Positions 8,786 to 14,806 of a stretch of 23,310 nt of DNA are shown here, one piece after another; the stretch's first letter is position 1; every line of letters starts with the position of its first letter. Made by a program: the position numbers and the translations under genes. This DNA comes from ATZT02 sp038124905 (GTDB lineage Bacteria; Actinomycetota; Actinomycetes; S36-B12; UBA5976): positions 1 to 23,310 of the forward strand of contig JAYPCW010000017.1 of NCBI GenBank assembly GCA_038124905.1. Reading direction: 5' to 3'. A model generated the notes under the pieces. That model did no database searches. It saw only the letters and a program-made list of their open reading frames with translations, and was not told where the DNA came from.

Positions 8786-9691
8786 TTAAAACAGCGCGCT
8801 GGCTAAATCTCTGCGTGCTTTAGGCACTAATGGTTCTTGGTCGCCAACTATTGAAAACAATTCCAAGAGGTGGGATTTTGCCTGCTCGCGCTCATCGCCA
8901 GAGTGAGTGCGAATGAAATTTATTAAACGAGAAAAGCTCTCGTGCAATTTTCCGCCAGCTAATTCAACATCACTTGCAGCAATTTGTGCCAAAACATCAT
9001 CAGCATTGCTCGCTTTTTGCATAATTTCATTTACTTGGTACCCGCTAATTCGTTTCATGAAGTGCGCTTGTTTAAGCATGGCTTGCAAAGTTTCATCTTG
9101 CGGATTTCCTTTTATTAATTCTTCAATTAAAACTATCGCTTCATCAAACTTGCCATCATTTAATGCCTGAAAAACCTGGTCTGAGCGTGGATCTTCAGTT
9201 TGTTCACTTTCTGGCGCTGCCTCTTGATTTGCTGGGGTTAATCCCTGTTCCTGGGCTAACTTCATAACCTGATCTAAAACTTGGCGAAGCTGAGCTTCTG
9301 GTACTGCCCCTTGAAATAGTGGTACTGCTTGACCTTTAATAATGGCAAAGACACTCGGTATGGATTGCACTTGAAACATTTGTGAAAGTTGTGGATTGGC
9401 ATCCACATCTACTTTTGCCAAAATAAATTTGCCACCATATTCTGCGGCTAACTTCTCTAAAAGTGGGGAAAGTTGTTTACAAGGGCCACACCAAGTTGCC
9501 CAAAGATCTACAATTACAACTGTGTTTTGAGATTTGTCTAAAACCCTATTTTGAAAATCTGCTTCAGTAACATCGATTACTAAACCTGCGGGAGCATTCT
9601 GTAATGCTTGGTCTGCTTGCGCCTGAGCTTGCTTAGCTTGACTAAGCGCACCTAAATCTACTGCGCCACGAAGTGAAAAATTATTAGCCAT
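8786..9691 (-). CDS. Thioredoxin-TPR protein (YbbN/CnoX-like)
   Basis: The protein has 301 residues: about 40 polar, Ala/Gln-rich N-terminal residues, then a thioredoxin fold (about 40-150), then a TPR-like helical C-terminal domain (about 165-301, with the repeat starting near FQALNDGKFDEAIVLIEELI). The active site is the canonical WCGPC with C68 and C71. In the CnoX/YbbN family such proteins act as chaperone-redoxin holdases in the cytoplasm; here the intact CxxC suggests real redox activity too, unlike E. coli YbbN (SQHC). No signal peptide. GGAG lies 4 bases before the ATG. It sits 12 bases after the hydrolase gene and 25 before the cysteine desulfurase. Family assignment is solid; the client or partner is unknown. 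Confidence 0.9.
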   Translation of the reverse strand: MANNFSLRGAVDLGALSQAKQAQAQADQALQNAPAGLVIDVTEADFQNRVLDKSQNTVVIVDLWATWCGPCKQLSPLLEKLAAEYGGKFILAKVDVDANPQLSQMFQVQSIPSVFAIIKGQAVPLFQGAVPEAQLRQVLDQVMKLAQEQGLTPANQEAAPESEQTEDPRSDQVFQALNDGKFDEAIVLIEELIKGNPQDETLQAMLKQAHFMKRISGYQVNEIMQKASNADDVLAQIAASDVELAGGKLHESFSRLINFIRTHSGDEREQAKSHLLELFSIVGDQEPLVPKARRDLASALF

Positions 9692-9703
9692 GACTCCAGT
9701 TTA

Positions 9704-10450
9704 CTAATCGCGATTTAAGTCGTTGTGTCGTGTCATTGGGCCAGAAAATTCTTCGGGCAAAGGGTTTTCGTTGCCTGTAATAATTTTCACTATATGATTT
9801 AAAACAAATCTCACTTGGTTTTCTCCAATCCAAAGATGCCTAGCAGCTATTGCATTTACTTGTTTTAAACTCGGGACACTCGAAAATCTCAGCTTTGCCT
9901 GATCGGGGGTTAAATAATCATCAAACTCTGGAACTAGCGCCCATATCGGTTTAGCAAAATCTCTCCACCTAGCTAATTCACCTTCCTTGGTGAACCTTAA
10001 AGGTGGAGATAGCAAAATGACTCCAGAAATATTTAAGTCTCGTGCATTTCTCAAGATCACATCTGTGCCAAAAGACCAGCCAACTACCCAAGGCTCTTGC
10101 CCGGTTAATTCTTTTGCTTTTAGAACTGCCGCTTTTAAATCCAGCCCTTCTTTGGTAGATGAATCAAACTCCCCGCTGGATGTTCCCAAACTACTAGTTG
10201 TTCCACGAGTGTTAAATCGCAAGATTGCAAAATTACTCAAAGCAGGCAAACGCCAACTAATCTTTCGATAAACATGGCTATCGCTAGATCCCCCATGAGT
10301 AGGTAAAGGATGCACTAACACCAAAGTTGCCGCGGGGTTTTTGTTTTCAGGCCAAGCAATTTCACCAACTAGCGTTTGCCCATCGTCAGTTGAAAGCGTC
10401 AGGCGCTCTCTAATCGCAGGCAATACTGAGTTAGAAACTATTTTGTTCAA
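9704..10450 (-). CDS. Alpha/beta hydrolase, cytoplasmic, substrate unknown (TTG start)
   Basis: An alpha/beta-hydrolase fold protein of 248 residues. The nucleophile elbow is GWSFG with S126, the oxyanion-hole segment is HPLPTHGG (47-54), the acid is probably D177 or D178 (PEFDDYLTP), and the catalytic His is H205 (ARHLW). The overall shape resembles dienelactone-hydrolase/KANL3-like or X-Pro-type small hydrolases acting on unknown esters; no lid insertion is evident. I chose TTG at 10450-10448 because GAGGA (10461-10457) lies 6 bases upstream and the codon starts 2 bases after the stop of the preceding gene. A TTG 20 codons earlier is also open but would overlap that gene by about 58 bases with no ribosome site. 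Specific function is not recognisable. Confidence 0.85.
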   Translation of the reverse strand: MNKIVSNSVLPAIRERLTLSTDDGQTLVGEIAWPENKNPAATLVLVHPLPTHGGSSDSHVYRKISWRLPALSNFAILRFNTRGTTSSLGTSSGEFDSSTKEGLDLKAAVLKAKELTGQEPWVVGWSFGTDVILRNARDLNISGVILLSPPLRFTKEGELARWRDFAKPIWALVPEFDDYLTPDQAKLRFSSVPSLKQVNAIAARHLWIGENQVRFVLNHIVKIITGNENPLPEEFSGPMTRHNDLNRD

Positions 10451-10452
10451 AA

Positions 10453-10752
10453 TTAATCCTCTAATTTTGAGTGGTGTTTTCGATCGCGCTCCCAGCAAGC
10501 AGTGTGCCAATGGCGCCTTTCGTCTAAATAACCTTCCAAATAACTCAAAGTGTGAGGTGTTGCAGGTTTAATCTCATGATCACAGCCCGGGCAGCGATAA
10601 TTTTTTGTAGCAGCACTGCCAGTAATTTTTCTTACAATCCAATTGCCATCCGACCACTCTTGGGCTATTTCAATTCCAAAGACTCTATTTTGAATCGCAA
10701 ATTCTTCAGCTTGCTGAGTAGTTTTTTTAGGAGAACGATTACGTCTTGGCAT
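10453..10752 (-). CDS. Small conserved actinobacterial Cys/His protein, putative zinc-binding
   Basis: A 99-residue basic protein. From memory it matches a widespread actinobacterial family that databases often label ATP/GTP-binding protein; I see no Walker motif, so that label has no visible basis. It starts with a basic stretch (PRRNRSPKK), has an aromatic centre (GNWIVRKITG), then CPGC (C54, C57), H67, and RRHWHTACW (H81, H83, C86). C54/C57 with H83/C86 makes a plausible CxxC-HxxC zinc site of treble-clef type. The basic ends could contact nucleic acid, but this is inference. It is the first gene of the leftward block and is followed within 2 bases by the hydrolase gene. Its ATG lies 25 bases from the divergent gene start. 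Function unknown. Confidence 0.85.
   Translation of the reverse strand: MPRRNRSPKKTTQQAEEFAIQNRVFGIEIAQEWSDGNWIVRKITGSAATKNYRCPGCDHEIKPATPHTLSYLEGYLDERRHWHTACWERDRKHHSKLED
10457..10461 (-). promoter_or_regulatory. Ribosome binding site deciding the hydrolase TTG start
   Basis: GAGGA on the minus strand, 6 bases before the TTG at 10450-10448, inside the last codons of the upstream small gene. It supports the short form of the hydrolase and coupled translation. Confidence 0.6.
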
Positions 10753-10777
10753 AGTATCTCTAGTTTAGGAGGTGGCA
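10752..10777. promoter_or_regulatory. 25-base divergent start region with overlapping promoter-like motifs
   Basis: Only 25 bases separate the ATG of the leftward Cys/His gene from the GTG of the rightward gene. On the plus strand TAGTAT (10752-10757) could be a -10 leading to AGGAGG at 10767-10772. On the minus strand TAAACT (10767-10762) lies 9 bases before the ATG. Both fit TANNNT, but both sets of -35 elements would have to lie inside the opposing gene. The motif calls are weak; the short spacing is certain. Confidence 0.3.
10767..10772 (+). promoter_or_regulatory. Strong Shine-Dalgarno fixing the GTG start at 10778
   Basis: A perfect AGGAGG, 5 bases before GTG at 10778-10780. An in-frame GTG at 10772 overlaps the AGGAGG itself, so the second GTG is the better start. 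Confidence 0.75.
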
Positions 10778-11104
10778 GTGAATTCTTGGGGCAGCTTGTC
10801 TTTCGTCTTTGGCCCAATCATTGCTTTCTTGGGCCTGGGCTTGATGATCTTCATTCTGCGCTGGGCTCACAGCAAGAGAAAGGTCTCACTAATTGAAAGA
10901 CCTAGCAAGCCTTCAGATCCAAATGACTATGGGATGTTAATCCCAATCGCTTTCCCTGATAATTATGCAGCCGGCGAAATTTTAAAGAGAAAATTGCATG
11001 ATTCAAACATCAAAGCTACTTTAACCTTCACTCTTGATGGGCCAAGAATTTTAGTTTGGCCAGAAGATGAAAATATCGCTCGACAAATTTTAGCTAAAAA
11101 TTAG
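10778..11104 (+). CDS. Small membrane-anchored protein, function unknown
   Basis: A 108-residue protein. One hydrophobic segment (about residues 6-27, FVFGPIIAFLGLGLMIFIL) is followed by a basic stop-transfer run (RWAHSKRK), so the soluble C-terminal part is probably cytoplasmic. That part begins with DYGMLIPIAFPDNYAAGEIL and ends near PRILVWPEDENIARQIL. The pattern of one value for a molecule's position, a helix and a closing strand resembles the small ferredoxin-like DUF2007 fold, as in other short actinobacterial membrane proteins; this is a low-confidence likeness. The start is GTG, chosen by AGGAGG. Its stop overlaps the stop of the convergent adenosyltransferase gene by 4 bases. Function not recognised. 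Confidence 0.8.
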   Translation: MNSWGSLSFVFGPIIAFLGLGLMIFILRWAHSKRKVSLIERPSKPSDPNDYGMLIPIAFPDNYAAGEILKRKLHDSNIKATLTFTLDGPRILVWPEDENIARQILAKN

Positions 11105-11105
11105 C
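11093..11105. terminator. Small inverted repeat across two convergent stop codons
   Basis: GCTAA-AAA-TTAGC forms a 5-base-pair stem covering both stop codons, next to a 12-base palindrome (TTTTAGCTAAAA, 11088-11099). It could act as a weak two-way terminator, but the stem is A+T-rich and neither strand has a proper T-tract after it. Listed only because no other terminator exists between these genes. Confidence 0.2.
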
Positions 11106-11673
11106 GATTCTTACCTGGCACCCACAAGACATCGCCTTGCTCTCTATTTGCATAACGCGCCAAGATAAATAGCAAATCTGACAATCTATTTAAATACTTA
11201 GCTGGAATTTCCGTCATTACAATTTTGTGCTCTGAAAGAGCTGTCCAAGTTGAACGCTCTGCTCTTCTTACGATGGTTCTAGCAACGTGCAGTAGTGCCG
11301 CGCCCGGGGTTCCACCAGGCAAAATAAAGGACCTTAAAGGTTCAAGCTGTGAGTTGTAATAGTCGCACTTTTCTTCTAAAAATTTAACATAATTTGCTTG
11401 CACTCTTAATTGTGGATAATCAGGTTTGTCAGTTACTGGAGTTGCTAAATCAGCTCCTACGTCAAATAAATCGTTTTGGACCCGAGTTAGCAATTCATTA
11501 ACTTCAGGATCTAAATTCCCCATGGCGATTGCCACGCCTATTGCACTATTGGCTTCATCAACATCGGCATAAGCTTCTAAGCGCAAATCAGTTTTTAAAG
11601 CACGAGACATATCGCCTAAAGCTGTAGTGCCATCATCCCCAGTGCGGGTGTAAATCCTTGTTAAATTAACCAT
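11101..11673 (-). CDS. PduO-type ATP:cob(I)alamin adenosyltransferase
   Basis: This enzyme transfers the adenosyl group of ATP to cob(I)alamin, giving coenzyme B12. The 190 residues match the PduO family. The N-terminal ATP-binding motif is TRTGDDGTT (9-17), followed by DVDEANSAIG (37-46). The second conserved helix carries R132, R136, R137 and E139 (VARTIVRRAER), and NRLSDLLF (162-169) completes the family signature. The ATG at 11673 has AGGAAA directly before it, too close for an ideal ribosome site. It diverges from murA across 58 bases and converges with the small membrane protein gene with a 4-base overlap. A PduO-type enzyme beside murA also occurs in Mycobacterium (recalled synteny). 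Confidence 0.94.
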   Translation of the reverse strand: MVNLTRIYTRTGDDGTTALGDMSRALKTDLRLEAYADVDEANSAIGVAIAMGNLDPEVNELLTRVQNDLFDVGADLATPVTDKPDYPQLRVQANYVKFLEEKCDYYNSQLEPLRSFILPGGTPGAALLHVARTIVRRAERSTWTALSEHKIVMTEIPAKYLNRLSDLLFILARYANREQGDVLWVPGKNR

Positions 11674-11679
11674 TTTCCT

Positions 11680-11685
11680 AGCCTA
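11680..11685 (-). promoter_or_regulatory. Possible -10 element of the adenosyltransferase gene
   Basis: TAGGCT on the minus strand fits TANNNT and ends 6 bases before the ATG at 11673, placing a start of transcription at or next to the ATG (leaderless). It lies within the palindrome GCCTAGGC (11681-11688). No clear -35 seen. Confidence 0.3.
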
Positions 11686-11718
11686 GGCGCAAAATTCAAT
11701 TACTACCTGTTGAAAGAG

Positions 11719-11724
11719 TACCCT
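11719..11724 (+). promoter_or_regulatory. Probable -10 element of murA, leaderless transcript
   Basis: TACCCT fits the actinobacterial TANNNT -10 pattern and ends 7 bases before the murA ATG, so transcription would begin at the A of the ATG. There is no Shine-Dalgarno in the 12 bases before the start. A weak -35-like TTCAAT (11695-11700) lies 18 bases upstream. The arrangement matches leaderless genes common in actinobacteria; not proven. Confidence 0.4.
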
Positions 11725-11731
11725 TGACCCT

Positions 11732-12991
11732 ATGCCGGTTTATCAAGTTTCGCAATCAAACCCCTTGCGTGGCGAGGTGGAAGTTCCAGGCGCCAAAAAC
11801 AGTGTTTTGAAGTTGATGGCAGCAAGCTTGCTAGCACCTGGCACCAGTCACCTGGAAAATGTTCCAGAGATCTTAGATGTTGAAATTATGGCGCAACTCT
11901 TGGTGCGCTTGGGGTGCAAAGTAGAACATGATAAAAATTCAAAATCTCTCACGATTAATGTTCCTGAAAAAATTGGACATCAAGCAGACTATGACTTAGT
12001 TAGACAAATGCGAGCTTCAATTGCAGTGCTTGGTCCATTAGTTGCTAGATGCGGTGAAGCCGACATCGCGCTCCCAGGTGGGGATGCAATTGGCTCTCGC
12101 GGGCTAGATATCCATTTAAGTGGACTAGAAAAATTAGGCTGTGAAGTTAAAAATGAACATGGCTATTTAATTGTTACGGCTTCGCATGGATTAGCTGCCG
12201 CCCAAATTTCATTGGATTTTCCAAGTGTCGGAGCAACTGAAAACGTAGTAATGGCAGCAGTACTCGCCAAAGGAACCACCGTTGTTGACAATGTGGCAAG
12301 AGAGCCAGAGATAGTTGACCTTTGTGAAATGTTAAACAAAATGGGTGCACGCGTCAACGGAGTCGGTTCATCTACTCTTGAAATAATCGGCGTAACTTCG
12401 CTTCAGCCAACTACTCATCAGGTGGTAACTGATCGAATTGTTGCCGGCACCTGGGCTGCTGCTGCAGTAATTACTCAAGGTCAAATCTTGATTAAAAATG
12501 CAAAAGCTCAACACATGGATTTAGTTATTTCAAAATTAGAAGCAACCGGCGCAGCAGTAAAGGCCTTAAACCATGGCTTAGAAGTTTCAATGAGTCAAAG
12601 ACCAAAAGCGGTAGACATCGTGACACTTCCTTACCCAGGCTTTCCCACTGACATGCAACCACAATTTATTGCTATTAACGCCATTGCCGAAGGCACCGCC
12701 ATGGTAACTGAGAATTTATTTGAAGCGCGTTTTCGCTTTGTTAATGAATTAGCTCGCCTAGGAGCAGATGTAAAAATTAATGGCCACCACTGCTTGGTTC
12801 GTGGCAAAACACAACTTTCTGGCGCTCCAGTTGAAGCGACCGATGTAAGAGCTGGAGCGTCATTAGTTTTAGCTGGTTTAGTTGCAGAGGGTGAAACCAC
12901 AGTTCACGAGATTCATCACATTGAACGGGGTTATGCCAACTTTGTTGAAAATCTACAAAGTTTGGGTGCAAAGATAAATAAGTTAAATTAA
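11732..12991 (+). CDS. murA: UDP-N-acetylglucosamine 1-carboxyvinyltransferase MurA
   Basis: MurA catalyses the first committed step of peptidoglycan synthesis, adding enolpyruvate from PEP to UDP-GlcNAc in the cytoplasm. It has 419 residues, the usual length. K22-N23 (PGAKNS) and D307 (GFPTDMQPQF) of the active site are present. The catalytic loop position that is Cys115 in E. coli (GGCTIG) is Asp here: D118 in GGDAIGSR, codon GAT at 12083-12085. In Mycobacterium and Chlamydia the same change gives enzymes that are active but not alkylated by fosfomycin. It reads rightward alone between two leftward genes, and its stop shares TTAA with the atpC stop. It probably has its own leaderless promoter. 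Confidence 0.97.
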   Translation: MPVYQVSQSNPLRGEVEVPGAKNSVLKLMAASLLAPGTSHLENVPEILDVEIMAQLLVRLGCKVEHDKNSKSLTINVPEKIGHQADYDLVRQMRASIAVLGPLVARCGEADIALPGGDAIGSRGLDIHLSGLEKLGCEVKNEHGYLIVTASHGLAAAQISLDFPSVGATENVVMAAVLAKGTTVVDNVAREPEIVDLCEMLNKMGARVNGVGSSTLEIIGVTSLQPTTHQVVTDRIVAGTWAAAAVITQGQILIKNAKAQHMDLVISKLEATGAAVKALNHGLEVSMSQRPKAVDIVTLPYPGFPTDMQPQFIAINAIAEGTAMVTENLFEARFRFVNELARLGADVKINGHHCLVRGKTQLSGAPVEATDVRAGASLVLAGLVAEGETTVHEIHHIERGYANFVENLQSLGAKINKLN

Positions 12992-13350
12992 CTTAAAACA
13001 GAGAGCCTGGTTTGGGCTCGCTTAATGGCTTTTTCGTCGTTATCTGCTTGCGCTTGCTCAAGAGTTTTTTCAGCTCTTGAGCGATCGATTTCAGAGGCAA
13101 GTTCGGCTGTGTCGGTTAAGAGAATTACGTTGTCGTGGTCGACTATGGCAAAACCCTCGTGAACAGCGGCTTTAATTTCACCTTCATTTTCACTCTTTAT
13201 GGTTACTGCGCCATCGGCTAACGCCGCTAAAAGTGGTGAGTGGCCAGGGAGGATACCTACTTCACCTGACTTGGTTCTCATTACAACCATGGAGGCATCC
13301 CCAACCCAAACTTTGCGATCGGTTGCAACCAACTCAACTTTTAGCGGCAT
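12988..13350 (-). CDS. atpC: ATP synthase F1 subunit epsilon
   Basis: Epsilon couples the c-ring to gamma and can inhibit ATP hydrolysis. The 120 residues contain the N-terminal beta-sandwich (about 1-85; VGILPGHSPLLAALADG is the conserved stretch) and a C-terminal helical hairpin (about 86-120). Last gene of the atp operon, 16 bases after atpD. Its stop overlaps the stop of the convergent murA gene by 4 bases (12988-12991). No DUF2550 gene follows it, unlike in Mycobacterium. Confidence 0.96.
   Translation of the reverse strand: MPLKVELVATDRKVWVGDASMVVMRTKSGEVGILPGHSPLLAALADGAVTIKSENEGEIKAAVHEGFAIVDHDNVILLTDTAELASEIDRSRAEKTLEQAQADNDEKAIKRAQTRLSVLS
13003..13034 (+). terminator. Weak terminator candidate for murA inside the atpC 3' end
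   Basis: GAGCC (13003-13007) and GGCTC (13015-13019) form a 5-base-pair stem with a 7-base loop, and five T's follow at 13030-13034, ten bases after the stem. The distance is large for an intrinsic terminator, and the sequence also codes for the atpC C-terminus on the other strand. Only a candidate. Confidence 0.2.
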
Positions 13351-13366
13351 TATTAATCTCTTTTTC

Positions 13367-14791
13367 TTATTGAGCTAACTTCTTAGCATTTGCTTCAACA
13401 TCAGCAATGCCACCAGCCATGAAGAATGCTTGCTCGGGAAGGTGGTCATAATCGCCATTGGTTAGCGCCTTGAAAGAAGCAATGGTTTCATCCAAAGAAA
13501 CGAATGAACCTGGTTGACCAGTAAATGCTTCAGCCACGAACATATTTTGGCTTAAGAATCTTTGAATACGGCGAGCGCGACCAACTAGAACTTTGTCTTC
13601 TTCGCTTAGTTCGTCGATACCCAAGATTGCAATGATGTCTTGCAAGTCTTTATAACGCTGCAAGATTTCTTTAACTCTTTGGGCAACTGCATAGTGTTCA
13701 TCGCCAATGTATTGCGGAGCCAAAATGCGGCTGGTTGAGTCAAGTGGGTCTACCGCAGGGTAGATACCTAACTCGGAAATTGGGCGGCTTAGCACTGTGG
13801 TGGCATCCAAGTGAGCGAATGTGGTGTGAGGAGCTGGGTCGGTGATGTCGTCAGCTGGAACATAAATTGCCTGCATCGAGGTAATCGAATTACCACGAGT
13901 TGAGGTAATGCGTTCTTGCAATTGACCCATCTCGTCAGCCAAAGTTGGTTGGTAACCCACAGCTGAAGGCATACGACCGAGCAAAGTTGAAACCTCAGAA
14001 CCCGCTTGAGTGAAGCGGAAGATGTTGTCAATAAATAGCAACACATCTTGGTTCTGCTGATCGCGGAAGTATTCCGCCATAGTTAGCGCAGCTAAAGCAA
14101 CTCTCATACGAGTTCCCGGCGGTTCATCCATCTGACCGAATACCAAAGAAGTTTTATTGATAACTCCTGATTCAGTCATTTCTAGGAACAAGTCATTACC
14201 TTCACGGGTGCGCTCACCAACACCGGCGAATACGGATACACCACCAAAGTTTTCAGATACGCGATAAATCATTTCTTGAATAAGCACTGTCTTACCTACA
14301 CCAGCACCACCGAAGAGACCAATCTTTCCACCTTTTACATAAGGAGTTAGAAGGTCAATAACTTTGATACCAGTTACGAACATTTCAGTGCGTGGTTCAA
14401 GTTCATCAAACTTAGGAGGTTGGCGATGAATTGGCCAACGAGTTTGAATGTCTAATGAAGATTCTTCAACGTCCAATGGCTTACCCAAGGTGTTCCACAC
14501 GTGACCCAACGTGACGTCACCTACTGGTACTGAAATTGGCGCTCCGGTAGAGCGAACACTCGCTCCGCGGGTTAATCCATCTGTTGGCTGCATGGAAATT
14601 GTTCGCACCATGCCATCGCCAATGTGCTGGGCGACTTCAAGTGTCAGCACTTTCTTTTCGGCGCCAGGTAGTTGCACATCTACTTCAAGTGCGTAGAAAA
14701 TTTCTGGCATTTGATCAATTGGGAACTCCACGTCCACCACTGGACCAGTAACGCGAGCAACGCGTCCGGTGCCAAGAACTGTCTGGGTCAT
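13367..14791 (-). CDS. atpD: ATP synthase F1 subunit beta
   Basis: Beta carries the catalytic nucleotide sites of F1. The 474 residues include the Walker A motif GGAGVGKT (161-168), the GERTREGNDL segment with the catalytic Glu, the Walker B strand DVLLFIDNIFRFTQAG, and the DELSEED lever that pushes gamma, found here intact. It lies 15 bases after atpG and 16 before atpC; the spacer carries GAGAAGAA-type purines as ribosome site. Nothing unusual in sequence or length. Confidence 0.98.
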   Translation of the reverse strand: MTQTVLGTGRVARVTGPVVDVEFPIDQMPEIFYALEVDVQLPGAEKKVLTLEVAQHIGDGMVRTISMQPTDGLTRGASVRSTGAPISVPVGDVTLGHVWNTLGKPLDVEESSLDIQTRWPIHRQPPKFDELEPRTEMFVTGIKVIDLLTPYVKGGKIGLFGGAGVGKTVLIQEMIYRVSENFGGVSVFAGVGERTREGNDLFLEMTESGVINKTSLVFGQMDEPPGTRMRVALAALTMAEYFRDQQNQDVLLFIDNIFRFTQAGSEVSTLLGRMPSAVGYQPTLADEMGQLQERITSTRGNSITSMQAIYVPADDITDPAPHTTFAHLDATTVLSRPISELGIYPAVDPLDSTSRILAPQYIGDEHYAVAQRVKEILQRYKDLQDIIAILGIDELSEEDKVLVGRARRIQRFLSQNMFVAEAFTGQPGSFVSLDETIASFKALTNGDYDHLPEQAFFMAGGIADVEANAKKLAQ

Positions 14792-14806
14792 TTCTGGTTC
14801 TTCTCC

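Noticed and set aside
10451..10510. Longer alpha/beta hydrolase starting at TTG 10510
   Set aside because: It would overlap the upstream Cys/His gene by about 58 bases with no ribosome site, while TTG at 10450 has GAGGA at correct spacing and begins right after that gene's stop.
10772..10777. Upstream in-frame GTG as start of the small membrane protein
   Set aside because: This GTG overlaps the AGGAGG itself; the GTG at 10778 has it at a 5-base spacing.
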